DNA from: CBDCYS01 sp965226185
GTDB lineage: Bacteria; Acidobacteriota; Terriglobia; Bryobacterales; UBA6623
Direction: 5' to 3'
DNA: 64,000 nucleotides
NCBI GenBank assembly: GCA_965226185.1
Contig: CBDDCT010000006.1
Coordinates: forward strand, 682,001-746,000
A program made the translations under genes and the position numbers. Positions 15,990 through 24,266 of the stretch are shown one piece after another (the stretch's first letter is position 1; each line of letters opens with the position of its first letter). The notes beneath the pieces are model-generated. The model was not told the DNA's origin. It did no database searches and saw nothing but the letters and a program-made list of their open reading frames with translations.

Positions 15990-17360
15990 ATGGAAATCCT
16001 GGTTGAGAACCGCAGCCGGGACGAGGACGACGAATACTTCAGTGACGGCGTCACCGAAGACATCATCAGCGCTTTGGGGAAGGTCGAGGGTCTGCGGGTT
16101 ACGCCGCGCGCTTCTTCGTTTCGCTTCAAAGGGGAGAGCACGGCAGTAAGGCAGGTCGCCGAGAAACTGAATGTCGGCTGTGTGCTGACCGGCACTATCC
16201 GTCGCGCCGGCAGCCGGCTGCGCATCACGGTCGAGCTGATCGATGCCGCCGAAGAAGCCCAGGTGTGGTCCGAGCGCTATGACCGGGTGCTCGAGGACAT
16301 CTTCGACATTCAGGACGAGATCTCGCAGGCGATCGTCAACCAGCTCAAGAGGAAGCTGGTCGGCGCCGTCGCTTCTCCGGGGGCGACCCGTCGAACTGCC
16401 GACTTCGAGGCTTATCGCCTTTACTTACAGGGCCGTCACAACGTTGTTAAGCTCTCCGAGTCCGGCATACGCCAAGGTCTTTCGTGTTTTGAACGGGCCC
16501 TGGCGACTGATTCGAACTATCCAGAGCCTCACGCGGGCTTGGCCGACGCATACGCGCTATTGGGCATACTCGGCTACGCGCGGCCCGCTGACGTGATGGT
16601 GAAAGCTAAGGAGGAGGCCGTTAGAGCCCTCGGGATGGACGAGACCACGGCCGACGCTCACGCCTCTCTGGGCGTCGTCCGCCATTGGTACGACTGGGAT
16701 TTCGCCGGAGCCGAGCAGTCTTACCGGCGCGCCGCCGAACTGAACCCGGCCGACCCGATTCCGCGAGTTTATTTGGGTGTATTGCTCGGGGAGACCGGCC
16801 GGCCGGCCGAAGGTGTTGCGGAGTTGCGGGCCGCGGTCCAATTGGACCCGTTGTCTCCATTCGTCAATCGTATTCTTTGCTCCCTCCTGGTTTATGCGCG
16901 TGACTTCGAAGCCGCCCTCGAGCAGGGGCGCAAGACTCTGGACATCGACCCGACCTATTTCTCGGTAAGGTGGGAAATGGCAACCGCATGGTACTTCCTG
17001 GGCCGTCCGGACGAAGCACTCCGAACGATTGAAGCTGCCGTGTCGCTCGCCCCGAAAGACCCCATCACGCTGGGATTCCTCGGAGAGTGCCAGGCTGTCG
17101 CGGGGCGCCAGGAGGAGGCGCTGCGGACGATCGACAAGCTCAAGGACTTGCGAGCGGAAAGGTACTGCGCCGCCTCACCCATCGCCTGGGTTTATACGCA
17201 ACTGGGTGACTTCAATCAAGGGTTCCAGTGGCTGGATACAGCCTTTGAGGAGCGCGACGGTCTGCTCGTGATCCTCAAGCAGAGCCCGTGGGCAAGCGAG
17301 TCCTTCAGGCAAGACCCGCGCTACCAAGAGCTGCTGCGGCGCATCGGCTTCCCGGAGTAA
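15990..17360 (+). CDS. TolB-like/TPR regulatory protein, N-terminally truncated
   Basis: A 456-residue protein. Residues 1-125 correspond to the TolB/FlgO-like segment (ENRSRDEDDEYFSDGVTEDI, VGCVLTGTIRRAGSRLRITV, IDAAEEAQVWSERYDR) that in Acidobacteriota usually follows a Ser/Thr kinase or a DNA-binding domain. Residues about 140-450 are tetratricopeptide repeats (for example AHAGLADAYALLG-type units and DPIPRVYLGVLLGETGRPAE). The family normally has a longer N-terminus with an ...LPF-ENRS strand; here it begins MEILVENRS, directly after IS1380 debris, so the effector domain appears to be lost. A GGAGG lies 12 bases before the ATG, so expression is possible. Probable protein-interaction module only. 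Confidence 0.75.
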   Translation: MEILVENRSRDEDDEYFSDGVTEDIISALGKVEGLRVTPRASSFRFKGESTAVRQVAEKLNVGCVLTGTIRRAGSRLRITVELIDAAEEAQVWSERYDRVLEDIFDIQDEISQAIVNQLKRKLVGAVASPGATRRTADFEAYRLYLQGRHNVVKLSESGIRQGLSCFERALATDSNYPEPHAGLADAYALLGILGYARPADVMVKAKEEAVRALGMDETTADAHASLGVVRHWYDWDFAGAEQSYRRAAELNPADPIPRVYLGVLLGETGRPAEGVAELRAAVQLDPLSPFVNRILCSLLVYARDFEAALEQGRKTLDIDPTYFSVRWEMATAWYFLGRPDEALRTIEAAVSLAPKDPITLGFLGECQAVAGRQEEALRTIDKLKDLRAERYCAASPIAWVYTQLGDFNQGFQWLDTAFEERDGLLVILKQSPWASESFRQDPRYQELLRRIGFPE

Positions 17361-17376
17361 GGCGGACCATCTCCCA

Positions 17377-17880
17377 CTACCCCATTCTCGAGAGCTGGGC
17401 GAAGGCGGTATGGGGGTGATGAGGCCAAGTGCCCGAGGACGCGCCCGTTCGCCGGAAGTGATAGGGAGAGAAGCCGACGATCTTGGTTTCTTTCTCCACC
17501 CACAACTCGGGTTGCGGCTTGCCGTTGATTTCGATCTCGACAATGACCCCAGTTTCGAGTTCGGTGGACCGCCCTAAATGGAAGCTTTTCACCGTCCCTA
17601 GCGGGCTGTCCGGGCCCCAGTCTTCCAGAAAGTCTTCATAGGTATAGTTGGGGCAGGGCTCTTCAACGGTGCAGCCCCATTTCTCGTAAGCCTCGGCATA
17701 GTGGCTTTCCTGAAGCCGGGAAAGAAACTGTCGTACCTGCCGTTCCTCGAAGAAATTCTTAAACAAAAAGTAAAGCAGGCCGCCCCCAACGACTGAAATC
17801 AACAGCGCCAGCAGCAGGGCTTTGTGAATCGTCTCGCGCCGGGCGCCAGTGACCGTTGAATAATCTTCCAGGTAACCCAT
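17377..17880 (-). CDS. Small single-span membrane protein, unknown function
   Basis: A 167-residue protein with one transmembrane segment at about 24-43 (LLLALLISVVGGGLLYFLF) and a soluble, presumably periplasmic, domain containing two cysteines (WGCTVEEPCPNYTYEDFLED). The rest resembles small lipocalin/NTF2-like accumulations (VKSFHLGRSTELETGVIVEI) but I do not recognise a family. It starts 38 bases after the OmpH-like gene and may be the last gene of the dxr operon. It converges with the TPR gene, with 16 bases between stops. Confidence 0.65.
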   Translation of the reverse strand: MGYLEDYSTVTGARRETIHKALLLALLISVVGGGLLYFLFKNFFEERQVRQFLSRLQESHYAEAYEKWGCTVEEPCPNYTYEDFLEDWGPDSPLGTVKSFHLGRSTELETGVIVEIEINGKPQPELWVEKETKIVGFSPYHFRRTGASSGTWPHHPHTAFAQLSRMG

Positions 17881-17918
17881 GTTGCCATTTCGCCGCGGAA
17901 CGCCTTCTTCAGCGACGG

Positions 17919-18440
17919 CTATGGCGCTTGCTTTTGCTGGTTGTACGCTTCAGTAGCCGCGGCCGTCAGATTCAGTGAGGGTTTAACGAAAAGAGTGGTG
18001 GCGATTTCTACGACCATGTCCAGCCCTTTTTCTTCAGCAAGCTTGGAGATCACGTCTCGCATGGCGAGAGCTCCGCTTTGCAAGATCTCATTGCGGTCGT
18101 ATTCGAAATCAGACTGCAGGTCCTCTTGCTTCCTCTGCGCATCCCTTTGCTTCCGCTGCGCTTGGTTCTGCAAGCTCAACGCTTCGTTGCCGCCGGCGGA
18201 CTGAAGCTTTTCCTGCAAATCTTGCAGCTCCTTCGCGAGCTGATTGAGCTCGTCCTGGCGAGGCTTGTATTTCGTTTCCAGTTCCTTGGACTTGGCCTGC
18301 ATTTCCGCCGTTCCCATCAGGGCGGACTGAAAGTCGATCACGCCAACTTTCGACGCCTCTTGTGCCAGCGCGGTGCTGGAGGCCAGCGGGATGAACAGCA
18401 GCAGCGTACTGAGCGTTCCGGTAATTCGATTCGATTGCAT
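17919..18440 (-). CDS. ompH: OmpH/Skp family periplasmic chaperone
   Basis: A 173-residue protein with a Sec signal (MQSNRITGTLSTLLLFIPLA...ALAQE) and the Skp pattern: KVGVIDFQSALMGTAEMQ at the N-terminus of the mature protein, a long coiled coil rich in Gln, Lys and Glu (about 50-120) and a C-terminal beta segment (EEKGLDMVVEIATTLFVKPS). Skp trimers hold unfolded outer-membrane proteins in transit across the periplasm. The start at 18440 gives the proper signal peptide. Position after rseP fits the usual dxr-rseP-bamA-ompH neighbourhood, with bamA missing here. Confidence 0.88.
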   Translation of the reverse strand: MQSNRITGTLSTLLLFIPLASSTALAQEASKVGVIDFQSALMGTAEMQAKSKELETKYKPRQDELNQLAKELQDLQEKLQSAGGNEALSLQNQAQRKQRDAQRKQEDLQSDFEYDRNEILQSGALAMRDVISKLAEEKGLDMVVEIATTLFVKPSLNLTAAATEAYNQQKQAP

Positions 18441-18585
18441 ATTTCTATTCACTCCTGTCACAACGAAGAGCTTGAAGCGGGTGTGATGACTTTTATTTTG
18501 ACACGGAAGCCGCCCCTGACACCAGTACGAACAATCACAACCAGCAGGCCGGACACTCTCGGCCGGCAGCCGCCTCGAAAATACG

Positions 18586-19917
18586 TCAGCCGGAAGGCAG
18601 GCTCTTCAGAATATCGTTATAGATCACAAAAGCGAATAGCAGCATCAAGAAGACCAAACCCACCTGTGCGATGCGTTCCTTGACCGCCATGCTGATGTCG
18701 CGGCGGATCAATGATTCCAGCAGCAAAAGAGTAATCCAGCCGCCGTCCAAGATGGGTATGGGCAGGAGATTGAAGATGCCCAGGTTCAAGCTGATTGCCG
18801 CCATCAGCATGATCAGCGCCGGCCAGCCGGCCCGCGCCGCCTCTCCCGACAAACGAGCAATACCGATCGGGCCTTCCAGTGACTTAGGTGACATGCGCTG
18901 CTCGACGAGTCCCGCTAAAAAACCGAATATGAGCGTGGCGTTCTTGATGTTGTAGTCCACCGACTGCTCGACCGCTTCGGCGAATCCAAGACGCGTCGTG
19001 ATCCTCTCATAGTCCGGGCTCAACTCCACTCCGATACGCCAGGCCGGCGACTCAGCATCCGAAGTGTCGTAAATCGGCCTTAGGCGCATCTTCACTACCT
19101 TCTCGTTGCGCAAGACCTCCAGCTCAATCGGCTGGTCCTGTGATCGCTGGATCGAGTCGGGCACTTGTCGCCAGGAGTTGACCTTTTCCCCGTTCAAAGT
19201 CAGCAGCATGTCGCCTTGCTGAATGCCGGCCTTCTCGGCGGGAAGGCCGGGCATCGTGCGACCGAGGCGCACAGGCGTCTCCTCGCTCCAGCCGGCATCG
19301 CCGATTCCGGACGTCTTCTCGGCTTCGAGAGTGACCGGAAACTCTAATCGCTCACCGTCCCGCTCAACCGTGACACGAAGCGTCTTGAACGGCGACGCAA
19401 TCTCAATCAGCCGAACCGTCTCCCATGCGGGCGTCTCTTTCCCATCGATCGAGACAATCAGGTCTCCTGCCTGGATGCCGGCACGGCTGGCCGCGGAGTG
19501 ATCCGCGACATAGCCGATCAGGGGCGGCTCCAGCTCGAAAACGAGCCTCTGGTAGCGCACCATGAACAAGCCGGCTAGCAGCACCAAAGCCAGAACTACA
19601 TTAAAGGCTGGTCCCATTACCAGGATGATCAAGCGTTGCCAGCGTGGCTTGGACATGAATTCCCCGGGATCCTCAGTCGGCTCGCCAATATTTTCCCCGG
19701 CCATCTTGACGTAGCCCCCGAGCGGGAACAGGCAGACCTTGTAATCGGTATCGCCGGCCTTGAAACCGAACAGGCGCGGCCCGAACCCAAACGAGAACGC
19801 CTCGACGCGAACATCGAAGTAACGTGCCGCGAGGAAATGCCCCAGCTCGTGGATCAGCACCATGACGCCGAGAACGAATACGAACGAAACAAGGTTTTCG
19901 AGAACGCCCATTTTCAT
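18586..19917 (-). CDS. rseP: RseP-type site-2 protease (RIP metalloprotease) with two PDZ domains
   Basis: A 443-residue intramembrane zinc protease. The HELGH zinc motif is at residues 23-27 in the first membrane span, and the third-ligand motif N-L-L-P-I-P-I-L-D-G-G is near 375. Two PDZ domains lie between (LIGYVADHSAASRAGIQAGD; LGRTMPGLPAEKAGIQQGDM). RseP cleaves membrane-bound anti-sigma factors in envelope-stress signalling and trims signal-peptide remnants. There are two in-frame ATGs at the start (19917 and 19911); either is plausible. It lies 32 bases after dxr and is almost certainly co-transcribed. Confidence 0.95.
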   Translation of the reverse strand: MKMGVLENLVSFVFVLGVMVLIHELGHFLAARYFDVRVEAFSFGFGPRLFGFKAGDTDYKVCLFPLGGYVKMAGENIGEPTEDPGEFMSKPRWQRLIILVMGPAFNVVLALVLLAGLFMVRYQRLVFELEPPLIGYVADHSAASRAGIQAGDLIVSIDGKETPAWETVRLIEIASPFKTLRVTVERDGERLEFPVTLEAEKTSGIGDAGWSEETPVRLGRTMPGLPAEKAGIQQGDMLLTLNGEKVNSWRQVPDSIQRSQDQPIELEVLRNEKVVKMRLRPIYDTSDAESPAWRIGVELSPDYERITTRLGFAEAVEQSVDYNIKNATLIFGFLAGLVEQRMSPKSLEGPIGIARLSGEAARAGWPALIMLMAAISLNLGIFNLLPIPILDGGWITLLLLESLIRRDISMAVKERIAQVGLVFLMLLFAFVIYNDILKSLPSG

Positions 19918-19949
19918 ATACCGCCAGTAGCGGGAATCAGGTTCAACAC

Positions 19950-21122
19950 TTACCGGCCGACGAAACCGCCTGCCACGGATCTTGCCTCGATGTCTATTTC
20001 CAGGATTTCAGCGACCGATGTGGCGTCGCGGTAAGGCATTTGGTCGAGAGTGTTCTTGGCAATATCCGCGATCGCGGTGAACGGGATTTTGCCGTCAAGA
20101 AAAGCTTGCACTGCCACTTCATCGGCCGCGTTCAAGACGCATCCGGCGGTTCCTCCCGCGTCCAGCGCTTCGTAAGCCAGCGCGAGCAGTGGAAACTTCT
20201 CATAGTCAGGGGGCTCAAACTCTAATTGTCTCACAGAATCCCAGCGGAGCTTGCGGTCCTCGGGACCGATCTGGCGCTCGGGATAAGTCAGCGCATAGCG
20301 GATCGGCATCTTCATATCCGCCGGAGCGAGCTGAGCGATCACCGAGCCGTCCTGAAACTCCACAAGAGCATGCACAATCGACTGCGGATGAACCACCACA
20401 TCGACCTGCTTGGCTGAGAAATCGAATAGATGACAGGCTTCGATAACTTCAAAGCCCTTGTTCATGAGCGTTGCCGAGTCGATCGTAATGCGGTTCCCCA
20501 TCTTCCAAGTAGGATGATTGAGAGCCTGGGCCGGCGTCACGCTCGCCAGCTCATTTTTGGAGATCGTCCGGAAAGGCCCCCCGGAAGCCGTCAGTATCAA
20601 CTTCGAGACCTCTTTGCGCGGGCCCGCGCGCAGGCATTGGTGGGCAGCGTTGTGCTCGCTGTCGACCGGCAACAGCTCGGCTCCAGAAGCTCTCGCGGCG
20701 TTCATCACCAAGCTGCCGGCCGCCACCAATACTTCCTTGTTCGCTAGGGCGACCCTCTTGCCCAGCAACACAGCCGCGAAGGTTGCCTCGAGCCCCGCCA
20801 CCCCCACCACGGCGGACATCACTATGTCTATGTCGCTCCCGCTCGCGACCGCGAGGTTTCCCTCCGGTCCACAGAGAGCCTCAGGGCGGTAGCCGTTCAA
20901 GTTCGTCTGCCGGCTGAGTTGTTTCCAATAGCGGTCGCGGCTTCTCTCATCAGCCAGAGACACGACCTCGGGACGAAACTCCAGAGTCTGCTTTAACAGT
21001 TCTTCGACATTGGCGCCCGCCGCCAGCGCGGCAATTTTGACCTGCCCATCCATCTCACGGACAACCTGGGCAGTATTTCGCCCAATCGAACCAGTTGAAC
21101 CGAGTACAGCGAGCCGCTTCAT
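19950..21122 (-). CDS. dxr: 1-deoxy-D-xylulose-5-phosphate reductoisomerase
   Basis: A 390-residue NADPH-dependent enzyme that converts DXP into MEP, the second step of the non-mevalonate isoprenoid pathway. The NADPH motif LAVLGSTGSIGRNTAQVV opens the protein, KRVALANKEVLVAAGSLVM and PVDSEHNAAHQCL form the catalytic and metal region, and ASGGPFR and HPTWKMGNRITIDSATLMNK are family signatures. SEHNA is normally SEHSA; Asn replaces Ser. GAGG lies six bases before the ATG. It leads the operon with rseP. Confidence 0.96.
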   Translation of the reverse strand: MKRLAVLGSTGSIGRNTAQVVREMDGQVKIAALAAGANVEELLKQTLEFRPEVVSLADERSRDRYWKQLSRQTNLNGYRPEALCGPEGNLAVASGSDIDIVMSAVVGVAGLEATFAAVLLGKRVALANKEVLVAAGSLVMNAARASGAELLPVDSEHNAAHQCLRAGPRKEVSKLILTASGGPFRTISKNELASVTPAQALNHPTWKMGNRITIDSATLMNKGFEVIEACHLFDFSAKQVDVVVHPQSIVHALVEFQDGSVIAQLAPADMKMPIRYALTYPERQIGPEDRKLRWDSVRQLEFEPPDYEKFPLLALAYEALDAGGTAGCVLNAADEVAVQAFLDGKIPFTAIADIAKNTLDQMPYRDATSVAEILEIDIEARSVAGGFVGR

Positions 21123-21213
21123 CAGATCCTCGAGAGAGACGCCCTAGTCAAAGCTAACATAACTATCGCTCTCGCTCTGTCAACACAGGTCGCATGCGGT
21201 TCGTTGAGACAAC

Positions 21214-21234
21214 AAAAAAAGCCCTTGCGGGCTT
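21214..21234 (-). terminator. Intrinsic terminator of the candidate small RNA
   Basis: Read on the minus strand: AAGCCC-GCAA-GGGCTT followed by a run of T (21214-21220). This is a textbook Rho-independent terminator. It lies upstream of dxr and ends no protein gene; the only matching promoter-like sequence is at 21354-21382. Confidence 0.88.
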
Positions 21235-21347
21235 GAAGGCGTTGGAAGCGAATGTAGGAGAGTAAAGGGGGTCTGCCGGGGAGGATGTTTCAGGGGTCTT
21301 TTGGTTGAGGTTAGTCTCGCTTTGGTGGGGGTTGCCTCCCCGGCAAT
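21214..21347 (-). ncRNA. Candidate C-rich small RNA, about 134 nt
   Basis: The segment has its own sigma70-like promoter, no plausible open frame and an intrinsic terminator. Near the 5' end it reads UUGCC-GGGGA-GGCAA, a small hairpin. The same bases can instead pair over a longer range: 21335-21345 and 21274-21284 form a perfect 11-bp inverted repeat (UGCCGGGGAGG with CCUCCCCGGCA), so the two folds are mutually exclusive. The unpaired parts are rich in C and U (CCUCAACC, AUCCUCCCC, CUCUCCUAC), able to pair with Shine-Dalgarno sequences. It lacks the SRP RNA signature GGAAG. A trans-acting regulatory RNA is the most natural guess; 6S RNA or a known Acidobacteriota motif is possible. Confidence 0.65.
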
Positions 21348-21353
21348 GTTTAA

Positions 21354-21382
21354 ACTATACCAAACTTCATATCACTATGCAA
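21354..21382 (-). promoter_or_regulatory. Sigma70-like promoter of the candidate small RNA
   Basis: Minus strand: TTGCAT (-35, 21377-21382), a 17-base spacer, then TATAGT (-10, 21354-21359). The predicted start is an A near 21347, immediately before the GC-rich hairpin. The surrounding DNA is distinctly AT-rich compared with the genome background. Confidence 0.65.
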
Positions 21383-22145
21383 GCCCAAATCCAGAATATT
21401 ATAGGTTCGTGGCAAAAAAAAGTTCCCACGGTCCTCCAGAAGGTGTCGTAGCGCCGCTCGGGCGTCTGATTTCGTACCTTTCCGGCGTGTTCGCAAACGT
21501 AGCCGGGGGGCAAGGGCAACCAAGTTTCGATGGAAGTCAGATCCTGTCATAGCATCCTTAACTTTATTATTTTCATTGACTTACTAGTCTTGATCTCAGC
21601 GTCAATCAGATGTCGGGATGGTTGATCCGGCTCGAAGCAACCTGCGTGCCGACGCAGCAGTTGTCGCGGTCGGCGCCAAAACTCACATCGAATCCAAGAA
21701 AGCGAGAAAAAATACAAATCTTGGAATTATCCCTTCTGGCGGAGCGTGGAGGGACGTGAAAACCGCTCGAGAAGCATCCGCGAACCCGCGGAATCCGCCA
21801 AACCAGAGGGTCCAGATGGACTGGCAAGCAGTATCGTCGCCGCCCGGCGCTCTTTTGCACTTGACCAGGAGCCGCGTGCCCGGGTTGGGGGTGACTCCGC
21901 TTGCCGCATCGAAACGTAAGGTTCTACCCTGTCGCTTTTCCAGACGTTCCGCTTCGCGCACACAATTGTATATACGGAGTGTCACGGGCTTGCGGATCGC
22001 GCGCGGGCTTGACCGCAGCCTTGTGGCTGCGGCTCTGTTTTTTCTTGGATCGACCTTAACGCGGATTCCTTGCACCTGTCCTTTAGGCGCATTACTGCTT
22101 CCGTGCTCTGTGCGTTAGAATGAGGCGGACAAGAATGAGGTCTGA
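21383..22145. other. Gene-poor stretch with one interspersed repeat
   Basis: No open frame here has a recognisable family. Minus-strand frames at 21350-21550 and 21683-22075 and plus-strand frame 21618-22118 lack domains and ribosome sites. The only clear element is the palindromic repeat copy at 22011-22040. Confidence 0.5.
22011..22040 (+). repeat. Interspersed palindromic repeat copy
   Basis: gaccgcagccttgtggctgc followed by ggctctgttt, same orientation as the copy at 5251-5280 with a few changes that preserve the stem. Confidence 0.7.
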
Positions 22146-22440
22146 ATGAAGCGCAGAGATATCCTCAAAACCGCCTTGTTTGGCACTGGAGCTGCTCTCA
22201 GCGGGCAGGGTCCTTCTCACTCGAACCACCTAGCGGCGAATGCAGCGGCCGCGGCGGCTGCCGCCGAAGCCGGCGAAGCGGGAACCTGGCAGCCCCTGTT
22301 GTTCGATTCCCATCAGAACAAGACGGTCGTTGCACTTACGGATCTGATCATCCCGGCCACGGATACTCCGGGGGCGAAGGCGTCGAACGTGAACGCCTAC
22401 ATCGACCTGGTTCTCAATGACGGAGAGCCGGAGCCCCGAA
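22146..22440 (+). pseudogene. N-terminal half of a Gluconate_2-dh3 family protein
   Basis: About 98 residues: a twin-arginine-like start (MKRRDILKTALFGTGAALSG), an Ala-rich linker, then WQPLLFDSHQNKTVVALTDL, IIPATDTPGAKASNVNAYID and LVLNDGEPEPR. This is the N-terminal half of gluconate 2-dehydrogenase subunit 3 proteins. After codon 98 the similarity ends and the frame runs out at 22484. The C-terminal half lies at 12191-12463 on the other strand; joined after EPEPR the protein would read on as NTFLQGLGWLDG, as expected for the family. Confidence 0.82.
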
Positions 22441-22534
22441 GCGTTCGGGGACAGAGCCCGAACTCGCCCTTTGCGGCGGCTTGAGCACCCGATTCTAAGC
22501 CACGCGCTGCCAAAATGGAGCCGCGAGGGCTCTA

Positions 22535-22608
22535 GCCTGCTTTTCTCACCACGTGGCGTGACGAGCTGCGTGAGAGGCGCCTCAGTACGAGGTGCGTTCG
22601 GCTTGACG
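22535..22608 (-). repeat. Diverged third copy of the 105-bp interspersed repeat
   Basis: On the minus strand this resembles 27255-27331 and 45269-45345: it shares the cctcgtactga core and the end cacgtggtgagaaaagc, with scattered differences. Confidence 0.6.
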
Positions 22609-23164
22609 CCAACCCCGCTGAATCAAAGACGCATAATTGACGGTAGGTCGAAAACGGTCGGCAAGTGCAAACAAGGACTGCCGGGCCTCTCGCCTGCCTC
22701 GCCCGTCAGGCGCTGAGAAACCCGGGCTGACAAACTCGGTCACGGATTTTTGATAAAATTATTCCCTTTGTTTTCAATAGTTTTATCCAGGAAGCGCCAG
22801 GCTGTCCGAGACCGGCTTGCTATCCTAAAAAAGGGGAACCCAGCGATGAATCATTTTCCATGTCGAGGTGAGCGGCAGGCGATCCAGGCCCCCCCCGCCC
22901 GGCAAAAACCCCGATATCCTCTCATTGAAAAAACTAACCGCTTATAAATCAACAACTTGCACCCAAACCGCTCAAGTCCGTTGAGACTCTTTTGCTAGCG
23001 AATACGAGGACGATGACAGCAAAAAAGACCAAAGGGCGAACATTGAAAAAAATCCGTTTGATCGCTGGATAAAACAGGATCGCCTCCAGAATGCCGAAAA
23101 GTTGCGCCGTGAGAAATGCAGGCTAGCACACCACTGCACCTCACGGTCCCTGCGGCGGGTGGAT
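22609..23164. other. Intergenic with an AT-rich patch, no gene called
   Basis: GC content drops around 22743-23110. Short open frames there (22750-22947 on plus; 22972-23110 on minus with one hydrophobic span) have no recognisable family. The lower GC suggests acquired DNA, but this is inference. Confidence 0.4.
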
Positions 23165-23303
23165 ATGAAAAATTGAACTGAAGCGACCTTGATTATGCCT
23201 AAGGTTCTACTGTTGATGAGCGGCCTCGGTTTAAGCAATTGCGGCTCGAGCGAACAACCCCGCGGCGACACGAGTTGGCAAACCGTGGAAACCAATGGCT
23301 CGG
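23165..23303 (+). pseudogene. Duplicated 5' end of the kelch lipoprotein gene
   Basis: This segment is a diverged copy of 24731-24868, the first 45 or so codons of the kelch gene. The copied protein would read ...KVLLLMSGLGLSNCGSSEQP then RGDTSWQTVETNGS, against AVLLLMGSLVLSDCGSSEQP then RADTNWQTVEANGS. A stop occurs at codon 4. The copy ends just before the DUF433 gene. Confidence 0.85.
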
Positions 23304-23355
23304 CGGCAAGCGTTCCAAACGATGCAGTCCTATGCCGGCGAGGTACAATTCCCGT

Positions 23356-23580
23356 ATGAACTGGCAAGAGCGAATCTCGGTGAACCCGGCAGTGCGGAGC
23401 GGCAAACCGTGCATCAAAGGCACGAGGATTACGGTGTACGACGTGCTGGAGTGCCTCGCCGGCGGGATGAGCGAAGATCAGATCCTGAGCGATTTTCCGG
23501 ATCTCAAGGGCGAGGACATTCGGGCCTGCTTGGCCTTCGCCGCCGCACGTGAGCGGCGACTGGAGAACTCCGTGGCGTGA
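23356..23580 (+). CDS. DUF433 family antitoxin-like protein
   Basis: A 74-residue protein matching DUF433 along its whole length: MNWQERISVNPAVRSGKPCI, KGTRITVYDVLECLAGGMSE, DQILSDFPDLKGEDIRACLA. DUF433 proteins have a winged-helix-like fold and are generally found upstream of DUF5615 PIN-like proteins as antitoxins. Here the DUF5615 start overlaps the last codons (23577), the standard arrangement. The ATG at 23356 is the conserved start. Confidence 0.88.
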   Translation: MNWQERISVNPAVRSGKPCIKGTRITVYDVLECLAGGMSEDQILSDFPDLKGEDIRACLAFAAARERRLENSVA

Positions 23581-23717
23581 AGCTGCTCTTCGACGAGAAC
23601 GTGAGCCCGCGACTCGCACGCACGCTCGCCGGTGAGTTTCCGGGAAGCACCCACGTCAGGAGCATCGGCCTGCGCGGCGGAATCCTACTCAGCCACCAGG
23701 TTCGGCGGCGAAGCTGA
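23577..23717 (+). pseudogene. Truncated DUF5615 (PIN-like) toxin
   Basis: Beginning with GTG four bases before the DUF433 stop, the frame reads VKLLFDENVSPRLARTLAGE, FPGSTHVRSIGLRG, the conserved N-terminus of DUF5615 PIN-like toxins with the first acidic residues (DEN). After the GLRG position the sequence changes to an unrelated 12-residue tail and stops. The rest of the PIN domain, including the second acidic site, is missing. In the same frame after the stop, another 50 codons (ESGEIVLADVVLLTPEVREL...) look protein-like but belong to something else. Confidence 0.78.
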
Positions 23718-23998
23718 ACCCTCGACGCCGAAAGCGGCGAAATTGTGCTCGCCGATGTGGTACTGCTAACACCAGAGGTCAGAGAACTTCGGGAACTCGA
23801 TAAAGCACTCCTCAAACTGAAGAGGAAACAGACAAATAAGGACCGCGACGTGATCCGGGAGGGCCACTCAACAAGGCAATGAAGCTGGCAGAGTGTAAAT
23901 GCGATGGGTGCCACGGTATCTGTGGTTTGCTGTCGGTTGGCGGCGCCCATCGCACGGCCCGCAGCTTATTGCCGGGCCGTTAGCCCGAGGGTATCCCC

Positions 23999-24256
23999 AT
24001 GCCGGAAATCTCCCGCTTCCTTGGCATCGTGATCGGCATGTTCTACAGTGAGCACGGCGTGCCGCATTTCCATGCGGTCTACGGGGAACACGAGGCGTCG
24101 ATCGAGATTGAGGACGCCACTGTGCACGGCGCATTGCCGCCCAGAGCGCTGCAGATTGTGCTTGACTGGGGGGAACTGCACAAGACAGAGTTGCTGGAGA
24201 ATTGGCAACTGGCCCGTCGGGGCCAGCCCCTCAAGCGCATCGCCCCGTTGGATTAG
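23999..24256 (+). CDS. DUF4160 domain protein
   Basis: An 85-residue protein with the full DUF4160 pattern: MPEISRFLGIVIGMFYSEHG, VPHFHAVYGEHEASIEIEDA, ALPPRALQIVLDWGELHKTE. The family is small and of unknown biochemistry, usually next to a DUF2442 gene; the pair is often listed as a possible toxin-antitoxin system on the basis of neighbourhood alone. The DUF2442 gene follows after 10 bases. Confidence 0.88.
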   Translation: MPEISRFLGIVIGMFYSEHGVPHFHAVYGEHEASIEIEDATVHGALPPRALQIVLDWGELHKTELLENWQLARRGQPLKRIAPLD

Positions 24257-24266
24257 AGTAAGAGGT

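Noticed and set aside
21214..21347. SRP (4.5S) RNA
   Set aside because: The GGAAG/AGCA apical signature of SRP RNA is missing.
21301..21552. Short plus-strand protein gene upstream of dxr
   Set aside because: It has no family, and the same DNA is better explained by the promoter and 5' part of the candidate small RNA on the other strand.
22972..23619. Minus-strand open frame of 215 codons
   Set aside because: Most of it is antisense to the kelch remnant and the DUF433 gene; the remaining end has no family.
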